Positions 26,905-34,347 are shown, counted from the first letter of the stretch. The stretch: 43,798 bases of DNA from Psychrobacter sp. bablab_jr014 (GCF_016464015.1 NZ_JACDXT010000035.1:1-43798), one strand, 5' to 3'. Notes: generated from the sequence alone by a model not told the origin. A program made the numbers and translations.

Positions 26905-28272
26905 GTGAGTATCTTGATTGATGAGCTGGAAGCGCGAAAAAAAGACTATATTGTAGTAGCTGATGTAATAAACACAATGGCAGAAGCAACCAATAGCGCA
27001 CCTGACGAGGTGGTCAAATATCTTAACGCCCACGATGTTGACGAGCATTTGACCACGTTTTATATGGGTGATGATTATAACTTTTATCAATATAATGGTT
27101 TCTTAGTCAACGTAGGTAACGATGCAAACACAACTTACTTTCGAATATCCGATGTATTGGCGTTTGAACCGATTACTAAGCATGGTATTTTTAAAGATGG
27201 TGGCAATGACAACCTTAACCCATATCAAAACAACCTTGAAGATGACTACCTAACTATAGATGAAGTCAAAACTAACCTTAATAGTAGAACTGGAGTTCTT
27301 TATAATTATGACAAGATAAGAGACTTAGCAAGAAAGAAAAAAATAACGCCTTGCTTCTATTTTAGTGGTTATGTTTGCAGGCTAATTAAAGATGGTTTAG
27401 GCGAGCTAATACCTTCTTTAATGGAAAACCCATACACAGAAATAATGACAGGTTATTTCACCTACAGATTGTTGGTTGAGCAAATTATTGGTAATGAAGA
27501 CTATATAACTTTGCCAACCTATGAGTTGGGTAACGAGGTATTAATTTATAGGTTACTTGAAAAGCAGGGCAATACAAATATAGGTTACGGGGAAGGTTTA
27601 GCTTTGTTTGAGAGTAAGCCTTATGCTTTTAACGAGTATCAAAATAATAGAAATAAATTTAGTTGCATCGGTATTGATGAAATCAGGTTCTCAAAACGAG
27701 AACTGGACAGTTATATAGACTCAATGCAAGCAACTAGCGACAATCATTCTATTGAGCGCGTAAACTTAGATGAAAGCACTAGGCTGAAACAGGTAGAGAG
27801 TTTAAAAGCTAAGAATGATGAACTCAATGCTAGATTAGGTAAAGCTAGTAATATTTATAGACAGAATCAGCGCGAGATAAAAGAGCTGAAAGAAAAGAAC
27901 GAACAAGCAGACAGTGAAAAAGCGGAACTTATCGAACAGTTGAATAAAGCCAAAGCTGAATTAGCAGACAAGCCAGCCGAATTAAAGCCGTTACAGGGTA
28001 TTGCTAAACATAACGCTGGTAAAGCATACATTATTTCCACAAGCAAAGCGCTTGCTAGTTATATATGGAGCATGGACACCGAAAAAGCGATTAGAACGGG
28101 TGATATGGTGCAACAAGTAAGACACGTCATGCACAAGGTAGCGCCTGAATTATTACCTGATGACAAAGCTATAAGGGAATGGCTATCAAGCATTGCCCCA
28201 GACTATGCAAAGAAAAGCGGTAAACCCCCAAAAGATGCCCCTAGTGAAATATCCCTAATCATGAAAAAGTAA
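26905..28272 (+). CDS. Island protein of unknown function with coiled coil and conserved-looking C-terminus
   Basis: This protein of about 455 residues uses a GTG start at 26905, preceded by AAAGGTG at six-base spacing; an upstream in-frame GTG at 26896 is less well placed. The N-terminal 280 residues are acidic and aromatic, with several short segments that look like helix-turn-helix or substrate-contact regions (for example YDKIRDLARKKKITPCF). Residues about 285-345 are a strong coiled coil (KAKNDELNARLGKASNIYRQ and so on). The C-terminal 80 residues are a separate helical domain (ASYIWSMDTEKAIRTGDMVQ then LPDDKAIREWLSSIAPDYAKK). The gene is visibly AT-richer than its neighbours and isolated between two hairpins, as cargo genes are. 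No catalytic motif was found; a regulator or a phage-defence effector are both possible. Confidence 0.75.
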   Translation: MSILIDELEARKKDYIVVADVINTMAEATNSAPDEVVKYLNAHDVDEHLTTFYMGDDYNFYQYNGFLVNVGNDANTTYFRISDVLAFEPITKHGIFKDGGNDNLNPYQNNLEDDYLTIDEVKTNLNSRTGVLYNYDKIRDLARKKKITPCFYFSGYVCRLIKDGLGELIPSLMENPYTEIMTGYFTYRLLVEQIIGNEDYITLPTYELGNEVLIYRLLEKQGNTNIGYGEGLALFESKPYAFNEYQNNRNKFSCIGIDEIRFSKRELDSYIDSMQATSDNHSIERVNLDESTRLKQVESLKAKNDELNARLGKASNIYRQNQREIKELKEKNEQADSEKAELIEQLNKAKAELADKPAELKPLQGIAKHNAGKAYIISTSKALASYIWSMDTEKAIRTGDMVQQVRHVMHKVAPELLPDDKAIREWLSSIAPDYAKKSGKPPKDAPSEISLIMKK

Positions 28273-28274
28273 TA

Positions 28275-28330
28275 TCCCTAAACACGCAAAATCCCTGTTT
28301 ATGTCAATAAACACAAGGCTTAGGGAATTT
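28275..28330 (+). terminator. Hairpin after the 455-aa gene
   Basis: TCCCTAA (28275-28281) pairs with TTAGGGA (28320-28326) and encloses GTTTAT / ATAAAC, followed by ATTTTCTT. It separates the unknown gene from the next operon. Confidence 0.55.
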
Positions 28331-28412
28331 TCTTAATCTATTTCAATCCTTAACCTATCCGTATCGCAGCGCACCACCGCTGCCCAATGTGAACGATACG
28401 GAGAAGTTAAGC

Positions 28413-28706
28413 ATGACACACCTACACGCACACCAGCCCGCCCCAGTGATTCCCTTTACTGGTAACGCACCAACCGATAACCAGCCCGTTACCGCGCATT
28501 CTGAGGCAATACAGATGCCGCTAACAGGTATGGGACGCGCTAAAGACATTTTGCCATTTCTACCCTTTTCTAAGACGACACTCTTTGAATGGTCAAAAGA
28601 TGGGCGCTTTCCTGCCCCCGTCAAACTGTCCCCCACCATGACCGCATGGCGCTATGCAGACGTGCATAATTGGTTAAACAACCTTGCTACCAGCAGCGAG
28701 GTATAA
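28413..28706 (+). CDS. AlpA-family regulator
   Basis: The 97-residue product (start ATG 28413, GGAGAAG seven bases upstream) has a compact MerR-like/AlpA winged-helix core: LPFLPFSKTTLFEWSKDGRF followed by PAPVKLSPTMTAWRYADVHNWL. AlpA proteins of P4-like and other islands activate integrase or act as excisionase partners. A disordered histidine- and proline-rich stretch of about 45 residues precedes the core. It is the first gene of the overlapping operon. An upstream in-frame ATG at 28389 has a weaker context. Confidence 0.82.
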   Translation: MTHLHAHQPAPVIPFTGNAPTDNQPVTAHSEAIQMPLTGMGRAKDILPFLPFSKTTLFEWSKDGRFPAPVKLSPTMTAWRYADVHNWLNNLATSSEV

Positions 28707-28709
28707 GCC

Positions 28710-28970
28710 ATGACAGCTAAGACGAATGCACAGCAGACAAAACAAACTTACTGCCAAATCATCATGGCGCACCTACTGGCTGGCAAGACCATCAGCACGT
28801 ATCAGGCGTTTGAGGAATACCGCATTACCTGCCTTGCACAGCGTATCAGTGACTTACGCGCCAGCGGTGAACCCATCAAAAGTAAAATCGTTACCAGTGA
28901 CAGCGGCAAACACTATGCAGAATATTGGATAGATGACGCTGAGCGCCTATCTAAGGGGGCAGCAGCATGA
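28710..28970 (+). CDS. Small helix-turn-helix protein
   Basis: The 86-residue protein contains a winged-helix pattern seen in phage and island HTH proteins: ILMAHLLAGKTISTYQAFEE-type sequence followed by ITCLAQRISDLRASGEPIKS. It begins three bases after the AlpA-like stop and is overlapped by four bases (ATGA) by the next gene, so it is translationally coupled. It probably binds DNA; I cannot name its target. Confidence 0.75.
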   Translation: MTAKTNAQQTKQTYCQIIMAHLLAGKTISTYQAFEEYRITCLAQRISDLRASGEPIKSKIVTSDSGKHYAEYWIDDAERLSKGAAA

Positions 28971-29500
28971 ACAAGCACCAGCATACCCATATCACGCCAG
29001 CGCCCCAGCACGGGGCACACGGTGAGCCACAAGCACACACAAGCGGCATACTGTCTTACTTAGTGACCTTTGCCCTATGGCTGGGCATTGCCTCACTGGT
29101 ATTTTTGCTCACTGCCTGCCAGCCTGCGCTTGTAAAACCGATTGCAGCAGATGGCACAAGCAGTTACTATATAGACCTCTCAAAAACACAAAGCGGACAG
29201 CCAATCCGTTATTCTTTGGCTTTTTTTGTGCCTGTCATTGGTAAGGACTCTCAATCCGTAACCAATAAAACAGACACAGCCCCACGCGCCTATAACAGCG
29301 CCACAAGGGGGCAAACCATCATATCTAAGGCAATCCCTTTGCCGACCGACTATGACGGGTTGACGCTGCAAAATACAACAGCCGAAAGGCGAATATGCGG
29401 GGCGGTAGCTTTGTGTACCGAGAGTAAGACCCGTCACCCTATATCTTTATGGTATAGCGTGGCACATACTCAAAAACACAAAGGAGGCAATCATGCCTAA
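28967..29500 (+). CDS. Membrane-anchored island protein with internal lipobox-like motif
   Basis: The 177-residue protein has a polar N-terminus rich in His, Gln and Pro (1-27), one membrane segment at about residues 28-50, and then LLTAC at 47-51, which has the form of a lipoprotein lipobox but sits unusually far from the start. The rest is a hydrophilic extracytoplasmic domain with two cysteines (RRICGAVALC). It overlaps both neighbours (4 bases upstream, 8 downstream). It may be a lipoprotein or a simple type II anchor. Function unknown. Confidence 0.65.
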   Translation: MNKHQHTHITPAPQHGAHGEPQAHTSGILSYLVTFALWLGIASLVFLLTACQPALVKPIAADGTSSYYIDLSKTQSGQPIRYSLAFFVPVIGKDSQSVTNKTDTAPRAYNSATRGQTIISKAIPLPTDYDGLTLQNTTAERRICGAVALCTESKTRHPISLWYSVAHTQKHKGGNHA

Positions 29501-30074
29501 GTCAATCAATATCACCGCCAACACCCAAACCATGACCAACCGCGCACCAGCCACATTTAAGGCAGGTGACAGCGTGCTATGCCCGTCTGTGGGCAGCGGT
29601 ACTTATCAGCTATTCAACGATAAAGAATACGGCTGTTTAGGCTTTACCACCAATGGCAAAACCTATCACTATCGCACAGATGGCAAAGTAAGCCGCGATG
29701 ACTGCCAGCCGTCACTATTCCACGACACGCCAGCCAATCGGCAAGCGGTTGCCACCTTGTTTAACATGGCAGGCACGCCCAGCCGTAAGGTGATTGACAC
29801 CAGCGCTGATGATGACAAGGAAGTGATTGTCGTATCTGCCTTTGACCTCTCACATATCGCAGATGATATATACGGCGCAATCAATGTCATTGATGATATT
29901 GGTCACTTACTGGGGCTTATCCATTACAAAAAGATAGACGGTGAAGCCGCCAAGTCTATGGCACGCCTTGCCCATGATGCCACCTGTACATGGTCAAACC
30001 TACTTACTGACCAACTGAACAAACTAAACAACACCTTAGCAAAGACGCGCTTCGGTAAGGTGGGCGACCTATGA
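29493..30074 (+). CDS. Island hypothetical protein, 193 residues
   Basis: The ATG at 29493 is preceded by AAAGGAGG, the strongest ribosome binding site of the operon, and overlaps the preceding gene by 8 bases. The N-terminal part has an SH3-like beta pattern (FKAGDSVLCPSVGSGTYQLF then GKTYHYRTDGKV). The C-terminal 70 residues are helical (FDLSHIADDIYGAINVIDDI and later KSMARLAHDATCTWSNLL). This two-part layout resembles small phage genes, but I do not recognise the family. Confidence 0.65.
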   Translation: MPKSINITANTQTMTNRAPATFKAGDSVLCPSVGSGTYQLFNDKEYGCLGFTTNGKTYHYRTDGKVSRDDCQPSLFHDTPANRQAVATLFNMAGTPSRKVIDTSADDDKEVIVVSAFDLSHIADDIYGAINVIDDIGHLLGLIHYKKIDGEAAKSMARLAHDATCTWSNLLTDQLNKLNNTLAKTRFGKVGDL

Positions 30075-30181
30075 GCCGCCCATCTAGTAAATACAGCCGC
30101 AAGCACGCCAAGCGCAAACGCCATTACCAAAAGTATAAGGCAGCGCGTAAGCCCAACCAGTCACCAGCTAAGGGGGAATAG
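30071..30181 (+). CDS. Small basic protein, 36 residues
   Basis: The start ATG overlaps the previous stop in ATGA, and the stop TAG is immediately followed by the ATG of the DUF3987 gene. The peptide MSRPSSKYSRKHAKRKRHYQ continues KYKAARKPNQSPAKGE and has about 14 Lys/Arg residues, so it is strongly cationic and could bind nucleic acid. Exact coupling on both sides is good evidence that it is translated. Confidence 0.65.
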   Translation: MSRPSSKYSRKHAKRKRHYQKYKAARKPNQSPAKGE

Positions 30182-32299
30182 ATGACCACCTCAACCCAAA
30201 CAAACACCCACGAAAAAGCCCGCGCATTACGCGCAGGCTTTTTGGACGTACTTAACAGCTTTGACGATGCCCCACAGCAAGGGCAGACAGACAATATGCT
30301 AAGTGCATTACAAAGTATTTATGAGCTATCAGGCATACCGCGTAAGTTATTGCATATTGATAGAGATATTACCATAACATCAGGCGATGATGATACAGGC
30401 AAAAAACTACCGACAACGGGCATGGTAGGGCTGGTACTCAGTGACAACCAAGACACGCCCGCAAGCCTGATGTGCGTCACACCGAACAATCAGCAAAGAC
30501 CCATTATTACCGACCGTGTGCAGCCGTCCGCGCTCGTTATTGGCGAGCTGAGCCATGACCGCGAATTGATAGCCGCGGATAACCTGCATGACGGTATTAA
30601 GCTGGCTAATGCTTTAATAGCCGATAACGTCACGGTATTGGTAAGCCCTGATGCTTCTATGTTTGCTGAAACAGTGAAGCACTTTGCCGAAGCCTATCCC
30701 GTGACTGTGCTTGTGACCGCCGACAAACAAAACAAGGTATGTAAGCCGCTGGCAGGTGCGAACGTCAAGGCGGTTATCACAGCAATAGACTGCCTGACGC
30801 ACTTAGAGCAAGGGCTGAGCTATCAAGACATACTAAACGACCAAGACACGCACACACGCAACCTACAAGACGATATATGGGGCGAGCCTGAACCCTTAGC
30901 CAATGACCCAAGCCAGCCGACCGCATTCCCGATAGACGCATTCACAGGCTTGTTACGGCGTGTGGTTGAAGCGGTAAGCCACTATGCCCAAGTACCGCCA
31001 GCGATGGCAGGCTATTGCGTACTGGGCGCACTGGCACATATAGGGCAGCGCTTTATTGATGCACCGATGGGGCATGAACATAAGCCTGCCAGCCTAATTA
31101 TTATCATTGAGGGCGAGAGTGGCAGCGGTAAGACTAAAACCATGAGCTTGACCCATGCCGCCATCAAAGACTATGAGCGTGTGCAGTATGAGCGCTATAT
31201 TCAAGACCTTGACACATGGGAAGCCGATAAAGCCAGCCTAAGCGGTAAAGAGCTTGCCGAGTATCTAAACAACTACCCAAAGCCGCAGAACCCTAAGAGC
31301 TTGTTTGATGATGCCACTATTGAGCCGATACTCGATAGGTTTATCAGTAGACTGATGACCAGTGCTTCATGGACGACAGACGAAGCAGGGCAGTTTTTTA
31401 ACGGTCACACGATGAAAGGGGACACCGCTGGCAATGCCTTGTCCGCATTAACCAAGCTATACAGTGACGGCGCGGTATCACGCTTGCGCTCGCAAAAGTC
31501 TGCCAACGCCATACCGCAAACCGATGCTTACAACGTGCGTATGACTTTACTGCTACAGGGGCAGCGCGTTGTCCTTGAACAAGCATTAACTGACCCACTC
31601 ATGAATGGGCAAGGCTTTTTAGCCCGCGCCATGATTGCCTGCCCACCTGATTTACGCGGGCAGCGGGTATGGAATGATAGTAAGCGCAGGCAGGACAGCC
31701 CTTACAATGATAGCGCCTTACAAGCGTACTGGGAGCGCTGTAACAGCCTCTTAGACCCATCGCCCGCCAATCTACCAAGCGACAGCACAGGCACGCCCCA
31801 GCGCGTTAAGATGCAATGGGCAGCGGGCGCAGAGCAGGCATTCTATGACTATATGCAGCAGGTGGAGAACCGCCAAGCCAGCGGGCAGACGCTCGAATAC
31901 CTAAGGGCGTATGCCTCACGTATGGCAGAGAATGCCAGCCGTATTGCATCACTGATGGCGTTCTTTGATGAGCGAAAGGCAATTACTAGCGATGACTTAC
32001 AGCGGGCGTCTAAGCTGGTGGAATACTCAACCGCTGAGCGCTTGCGGTATCTCGATGCCAGCCCCACAGGTGAGCAGAACGACAGTGAGAAGTTAAGTAG
32101 CTGGCTAGTGGATAAGGCAAAGAATAAGCAGCCGCCAATATTAAACAAGTCTTTTATCACTCAAAACGCACCAAACGCGCTAAGAGGTAAAAAGCTGCAT
32201 GGTCTGCTATCTGACCTAGAGAGCGCAGGACATATCAGAATGGAAACTGATGGGCGTAGGCGATTGGTATTAATCAACCCTAAGTTATTTGCCGCGTAG
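30182..32299 (+). CDS. DUF3987-family primase/helicase-like replication protein
   Basis: The 705-residue protein has Walker A GESGSGKT at residues 311-318 and an acidic Walker B-like TTDEAG near residue 398. Upstream, the PTAFPIDAFTGLLRRVVEAV segment leads into the DUF3987 (YfjI-like) region. Its N-terminal 230 residues include alternating beta/helix stretches (ALVIGELSHDRELIAADN, VTVLVSPDASMF) that look Toprim-like. Such proteins are typical of phage satellites and replicating islands. It ends the overlapping operon and is followed directly by a field of short repeats, which supports an initiator role. Its fold below the Walker motif is not established by eye. Confidence 0.8.
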   Translation: MTTSTQTNTHEKARALRAGFLDVLNSFDDAPQQGQTDNMLSALQSIYELSGIPRKLLHIDRDITITSGDDDTGKKLPTTGMVGLVLSDNQDTPASLMCVTPNNQQRPIITDRVQPSALVIGELSHDRELIAADNLHDGIKLANALIADNVTVLVSPDASMFAETVKHFAEAYPVTVLVTADKQNKVCKPLAGANVKAVITAIDCLTHLEQGLSYQDILNDQDTHTRNLQDDIWGEPEPLANDPSQPTAFPIDAFTGLLRRVVEAVSHYAQVPPAMAGYCVLGALAHIGQRFIDAPMGHEHKPASLIIIIEGESGSGKTKTMSLTHAAIKDYERVQYERYIQDLDTWEADKASLSGKELAEYLNNYPKPQNPKSLFDDATIEPILDRFISRLMTSASWTTDEAGQFFNGHTMKGDTAGNALSALTKLYSDGAVSRLRSQKSANAIPQTDAYNVRMTLLLQGQRVVLEQALTDPLMNGQGFLARAMIACPPDLRGQRVWNDSKRRQDSPYNDSALQAYWERCNSLLDPSPANLPSDSTGTPQRVKMQWAAGAEQAFYDYMQQVENRQASGQTLEYLRAYASRMAENASRIASLMAFFDERKAITSDDLQRASKLVEYSTAERLRYLDASPTGEQNDSEKLSSWLVDKAKNKQPPILNKSFITQNAPNALRGKKLHGLLSDLESAGHIRMETDGRRRLVLINPKLFAA

Positions 32300-32534
32300 C
32301 TAATGATAGCTAAACCTTAGCTACCTAGAAAAGCCGCTAAACTTGCTAAACTTTATCCAGCCCTTGACTGGTAAGGGGTTTACCTTAGACAGCCACCTGC
32401 TAAGCATTGCTAAACTTGCTAAGTTTCCGCTAACTTTAGCTAAAGATTAGCAACTTTAGCAGGACGTTAGCAGGCTGCTAACTAAGCTCAAAGCCTTTAT
32501 ATATAAGGGTTGACGCAACTTTAGCAACTTTAGC
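32299..32534 (+). repeat. Iteron-like field, candidate replication origin
   Basis: The 5-mer TTAGC or its complement GCTAA occurs about 16 times in 236 bases, often extended to GCTAAACTT or AACTTTAGC. Exact longer copies are at 32336-32344, 32345-32353 and 32409-32417 (GCTAAACTT), with the inverted form ACTTTAGC at 32453-32460, 32519-32525 and about 32528-32534. They occur in both orientations, right after a primase/helicase-like gene and just before an AT-rich stretch (32540-32860). This layout is that of an initiator-binding origin. Plasmid-type iterons are usually one-orientation direct repeats, so the mixed orientation is unusual. Confidence 0.6.
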
Positions 32535-32861
32535 GGGTTTTTTAGAGTATATGCGTTATATGGCTGAAGAACTTCTAAGAGCGGTAATCAATTATAGGTA
32601 ACAACAAAATTAGCGTATTAGGTATATATTTCTATTATAAATAATTTTGCTTATATACGAATTGATGAAAATAGATTGTCAGTTAAAAATTTATATATAA
32701 TGATTGCTCTAAATGATTAAAGTAAATTTGAGATATCAGCTAAAATCTGTTGAGATGGCTGCCTGCTTATCACCTTGTATCAGTAGAGTAGAGCAAGAAA
32801 CGTATTACAGTGAATACACACCATAACCTAATGTTTTTTATAATGGAATATTACAAAGCAT
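32535..32861. other. AT-rich non-coding stretch
   Basis: About 325 very AT-rich bases between the repeat field and the next gene, without an open frame of interest. It could be the unwinding region of the proposed origin and must include the promoter of the 207-aa gene. Confidence 0.4.
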
Positions 32862-33485
32862 ATGAGAGAAAGTATATCGACATACCAAGAGATTCTTGTG
32901 CTTCTTGAAGTGATAGATAAAGTAAATGAAAAAGGAAGCGAAGCTTATGAGGCATTATGCTTTGATAAATTTTCTGATATAAATATTTCCCTTGATGACG
33001 TATTTTATTATTTTAGTGAAGATGGTGTGTTGAGCTTTGATATGATTGGTGAAGATGGCTTTACACCAATTGTTATACTCGACACAACAGAAAATACAAT
33101 GCCATATTTATTAGGAAAATTATCAGAGTTAGAGCGGGAACGTGCTGCATTGGATGCACGATTAACTGAAATTTTAACTTTTAATCCTAAATTGCTGTCT
33201 GATAACGTTAAGGCAACTCAATTAGAGCTAGATAAAGTAGATAATCTTATAAAGAATAATGAGTTGTTAGCAGCTATGAAACAACCTATTGATGATATCA
33301 GACGTCATTTTGCAAGTGTCAGTACGGTAGCTTCAAGCTATGAAGACATTTATAAAAATATTATCAAACCAGTTCAAGAGGAAGGGCGCGCAGGGGTAAG
33401 GGAAACAGTAAAGTGGGCGATTATTAGTATAGTTGTTTCCACCGTTATTTCATTAGTTCTAAGTAACTGGGACAAGTTATTTTAA
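32862..33485 (+). CDS. Tail-anchored coiled-coil protein, orphan
   Basis: The 207-residue protein is acidic and AT-rich in its DNA. The first 85 residues form a small alpha/beta-like domain (YEALCFDKFSDINISLDDVF). Then comes a long helical coiled coil (about 92-165, KLSELERERAALDARLTEIL), a basic/Glu stretch and one C-terminal membrane helix (KWAIISIVVSTVISLVLSNW). The layout (sensor-like head, coiled coil, C-terminal membrane anchor) resembles membrane-acting effectors and toxins of defence systems, but there is no enzyme motif, so this is speculation. It is a single-gene transcription unit in the right half of the island. Confidence 0.7.
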   Translation: MRESISTYQEILVLLEVIDKVNEKGSEAYEALCFDKFSDINISLDDVFYYFSEDGVLSFDMIGEDGFTPIVILDTTENTMPYLLGKLSELERERAALDARLTEILTFNPKLLSDNVKATQLELDKVDNLIKNNELLAAMKQPIDDIRRHFASVSTVASSYEDIYKNIIKPVQEEGRAGVRETVKWAIISIVVSTVISLVLSNWDKLF

Positions 33486-33551
33486 AACTGTTTAGCAATT
33501 GCAAAGTAGAAAAGCAATATAGCTAGATAGATAGCAGTTAAAAGACTATGC

Positions 33552-33794
33552 TTATTTTGATTTACCTTGTGATACAAGAAGCAAAAAGCGAATGACGATG
33601 AAAACCGCGTAAACCTTTGTCAGTATTGGTATAGAGTAGATGACTATCAATAAAACTAGGGCGAGCTGTAAATGTAAATAGATGTCTCCATTTTTGGATA
33701 TATCCTTGCTGGCATTCAACTGCCACCAATGGCGGAGGCTAAGCAAAACTACCACGCAAGATGCGCCCAGCTTTGGACTTATAAGATGCAGCAA
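33552..33794 (-). CDS. Possible small membrane protein in the island
   Basis: An 80-codon frame with a TTG start gives a product with hydrophobic segments at about residues 10-22 and 44-75. The frame is open for about 13 codons further upstream but has no ATG, and no clear ribosome binding site is visible. If real, the start is elsewhere or unusual. It faces the coiled-coil gene convergently. Confidence 0.35.
   Translation of the reverse strand: MLHLISPKLGASCVVVLLSLRHWWQLNASKDISKNGDIYLHLQLALVLLIVIYSIPILTKVYAVFIVIRFLLLVSQGKSK
33723..33735. repeat. 13-bp near-palindrome, first copy
   Basis: CCACCAATGGCGG occurs here and again at 34005-34017, 282 bases apart in direct orientation. The sequence is a near-perfect dyad (CCRCCA-W-TGGYGG), as operators are. 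Confidence 0.35.
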
Positions 33795-33934
33795 AGCATC
33801 AAACGGGTATTTCTTGGTATAGATTAGTATAGGTCAGATTGGAAAATGCGGGCGCGTTAAGAGTCTAACTTTTAATTTCGCGGGCGTAAAAATGTGACTA
33901 GGGAGGCGGTCATCTATTCATAACCGTTTGAACT

Positions 33935-34126
33935 ATGGCTTCACCCTCCCTCTATAGCCCACAGAACGGCAATAAAATGGCAATGCGTGCAGCATAGCGA
34001 ATAACCACCAATGGCGGGAATTTAGGAGATAACCCCCAGTGGGGAGAATTAACGCGCACAAAACGCGCCATATTTGCACGCCTCAAAGCGGTATTAATCG
34101 AGCGCGCGCAGTCGTCACCAAATTAA
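33935..34126 (+). pseudogene. Amber-interrupted short reading frame near attR
   Basis: From an ATG at 33935 the frame encodes a 20-residue start (MASPSLYSPQNGNKMAMRAA), one TAG at 33995-33997, and then 42 more codons to TAA at 34126 (including GELTRTKRAIFARLKAVLIE). Both parts have protein-like composition in the same frame, so this may be a small phage-type gene with a nonsense mutation, or a readthrough product. It is short enough to arise by chance. A hairpin-forming sequence AGGGAGG (33900-33906) / CCTCCCT (33945-33951) spans its start. Confidence 0.3.
34005..34017. repeat. 13-bp near-palindrome, second copy
   Basis: Exact second copy of the CCACCAATGGCGG dyad at 33723-33735. Confidence 0.35.
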
Positions 34127-34204
34127 CCCCATGAAAGGGCGTTAAAAACTTCACACCCTGATGAATTGCGCTTATACTTGGCGAAAATGGGTAGTTTTAA
34201 AATA

Positions 34205-34230
34205 AATGTTGGTATTATAGTTGGTATTGA
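34205..34230 (+). repeat. Integrase arm-type sites, right end
   Basis: GTTGGTATT occurs at 34208-34216 and 34220-34228 with the same 12-base period as the left-end copies. The 26-base block differs from 25448-25473 at one position and lies 58 bases inside attR. Confidence 0.75.
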
Positions 34231-34288
34231 ATAAATTTATTAAAAATATAACCAGCATAATCATATACTTGGATTAAATGTTTGGTTT

Positions 34289-34306
34289 CCGCCATCTCCA
34301 CCAAAT
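34289..34306 (+). repeat. attR core of the ssrA island
   Basis: Exact repeat of the 18-bp attL core. It is the orphaned 3' end of the original tmRNA gene and marks the right limit of the island, giving an element of about 8.95 kb. Confidence 0.92.
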
Positions 34307-34318
34307 ATATTAAATTAA

Positions 34319-34347
34319 GTCAGTCACTCAGGTGGCTGGCTTTTTTT
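34319..34347 (+). terminator. Displaced original ssrA terminator
   Basis: GTCAGTCAC and GTGGCTGGC pair, using G-U pairs, around a 4-base loop, followed by seven T residues. It lies 13 bases after attR, where the tmRNA terminator would have been before integration. Confidence 0.7.

Noticed and set aside
26809..27090. 93-codon minus-strand frame inside the island
   Set aside because: Antisense to the leader and start of the 455-aa gene, with no start signal.
32299..32534. CRISPR array
   Set aside because: The repeats are 5-9 bases in both orientations with irregular gaps; no 25-40 base repeats or constant spacers occur, and no cas genes are present.
33840..34200. A cos or packaging site for a satellite phage
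   Set aside because: Short GC-rich blocks resemble parts of known cos regions, but no defined match was found and no terminase or capsid gene is present.
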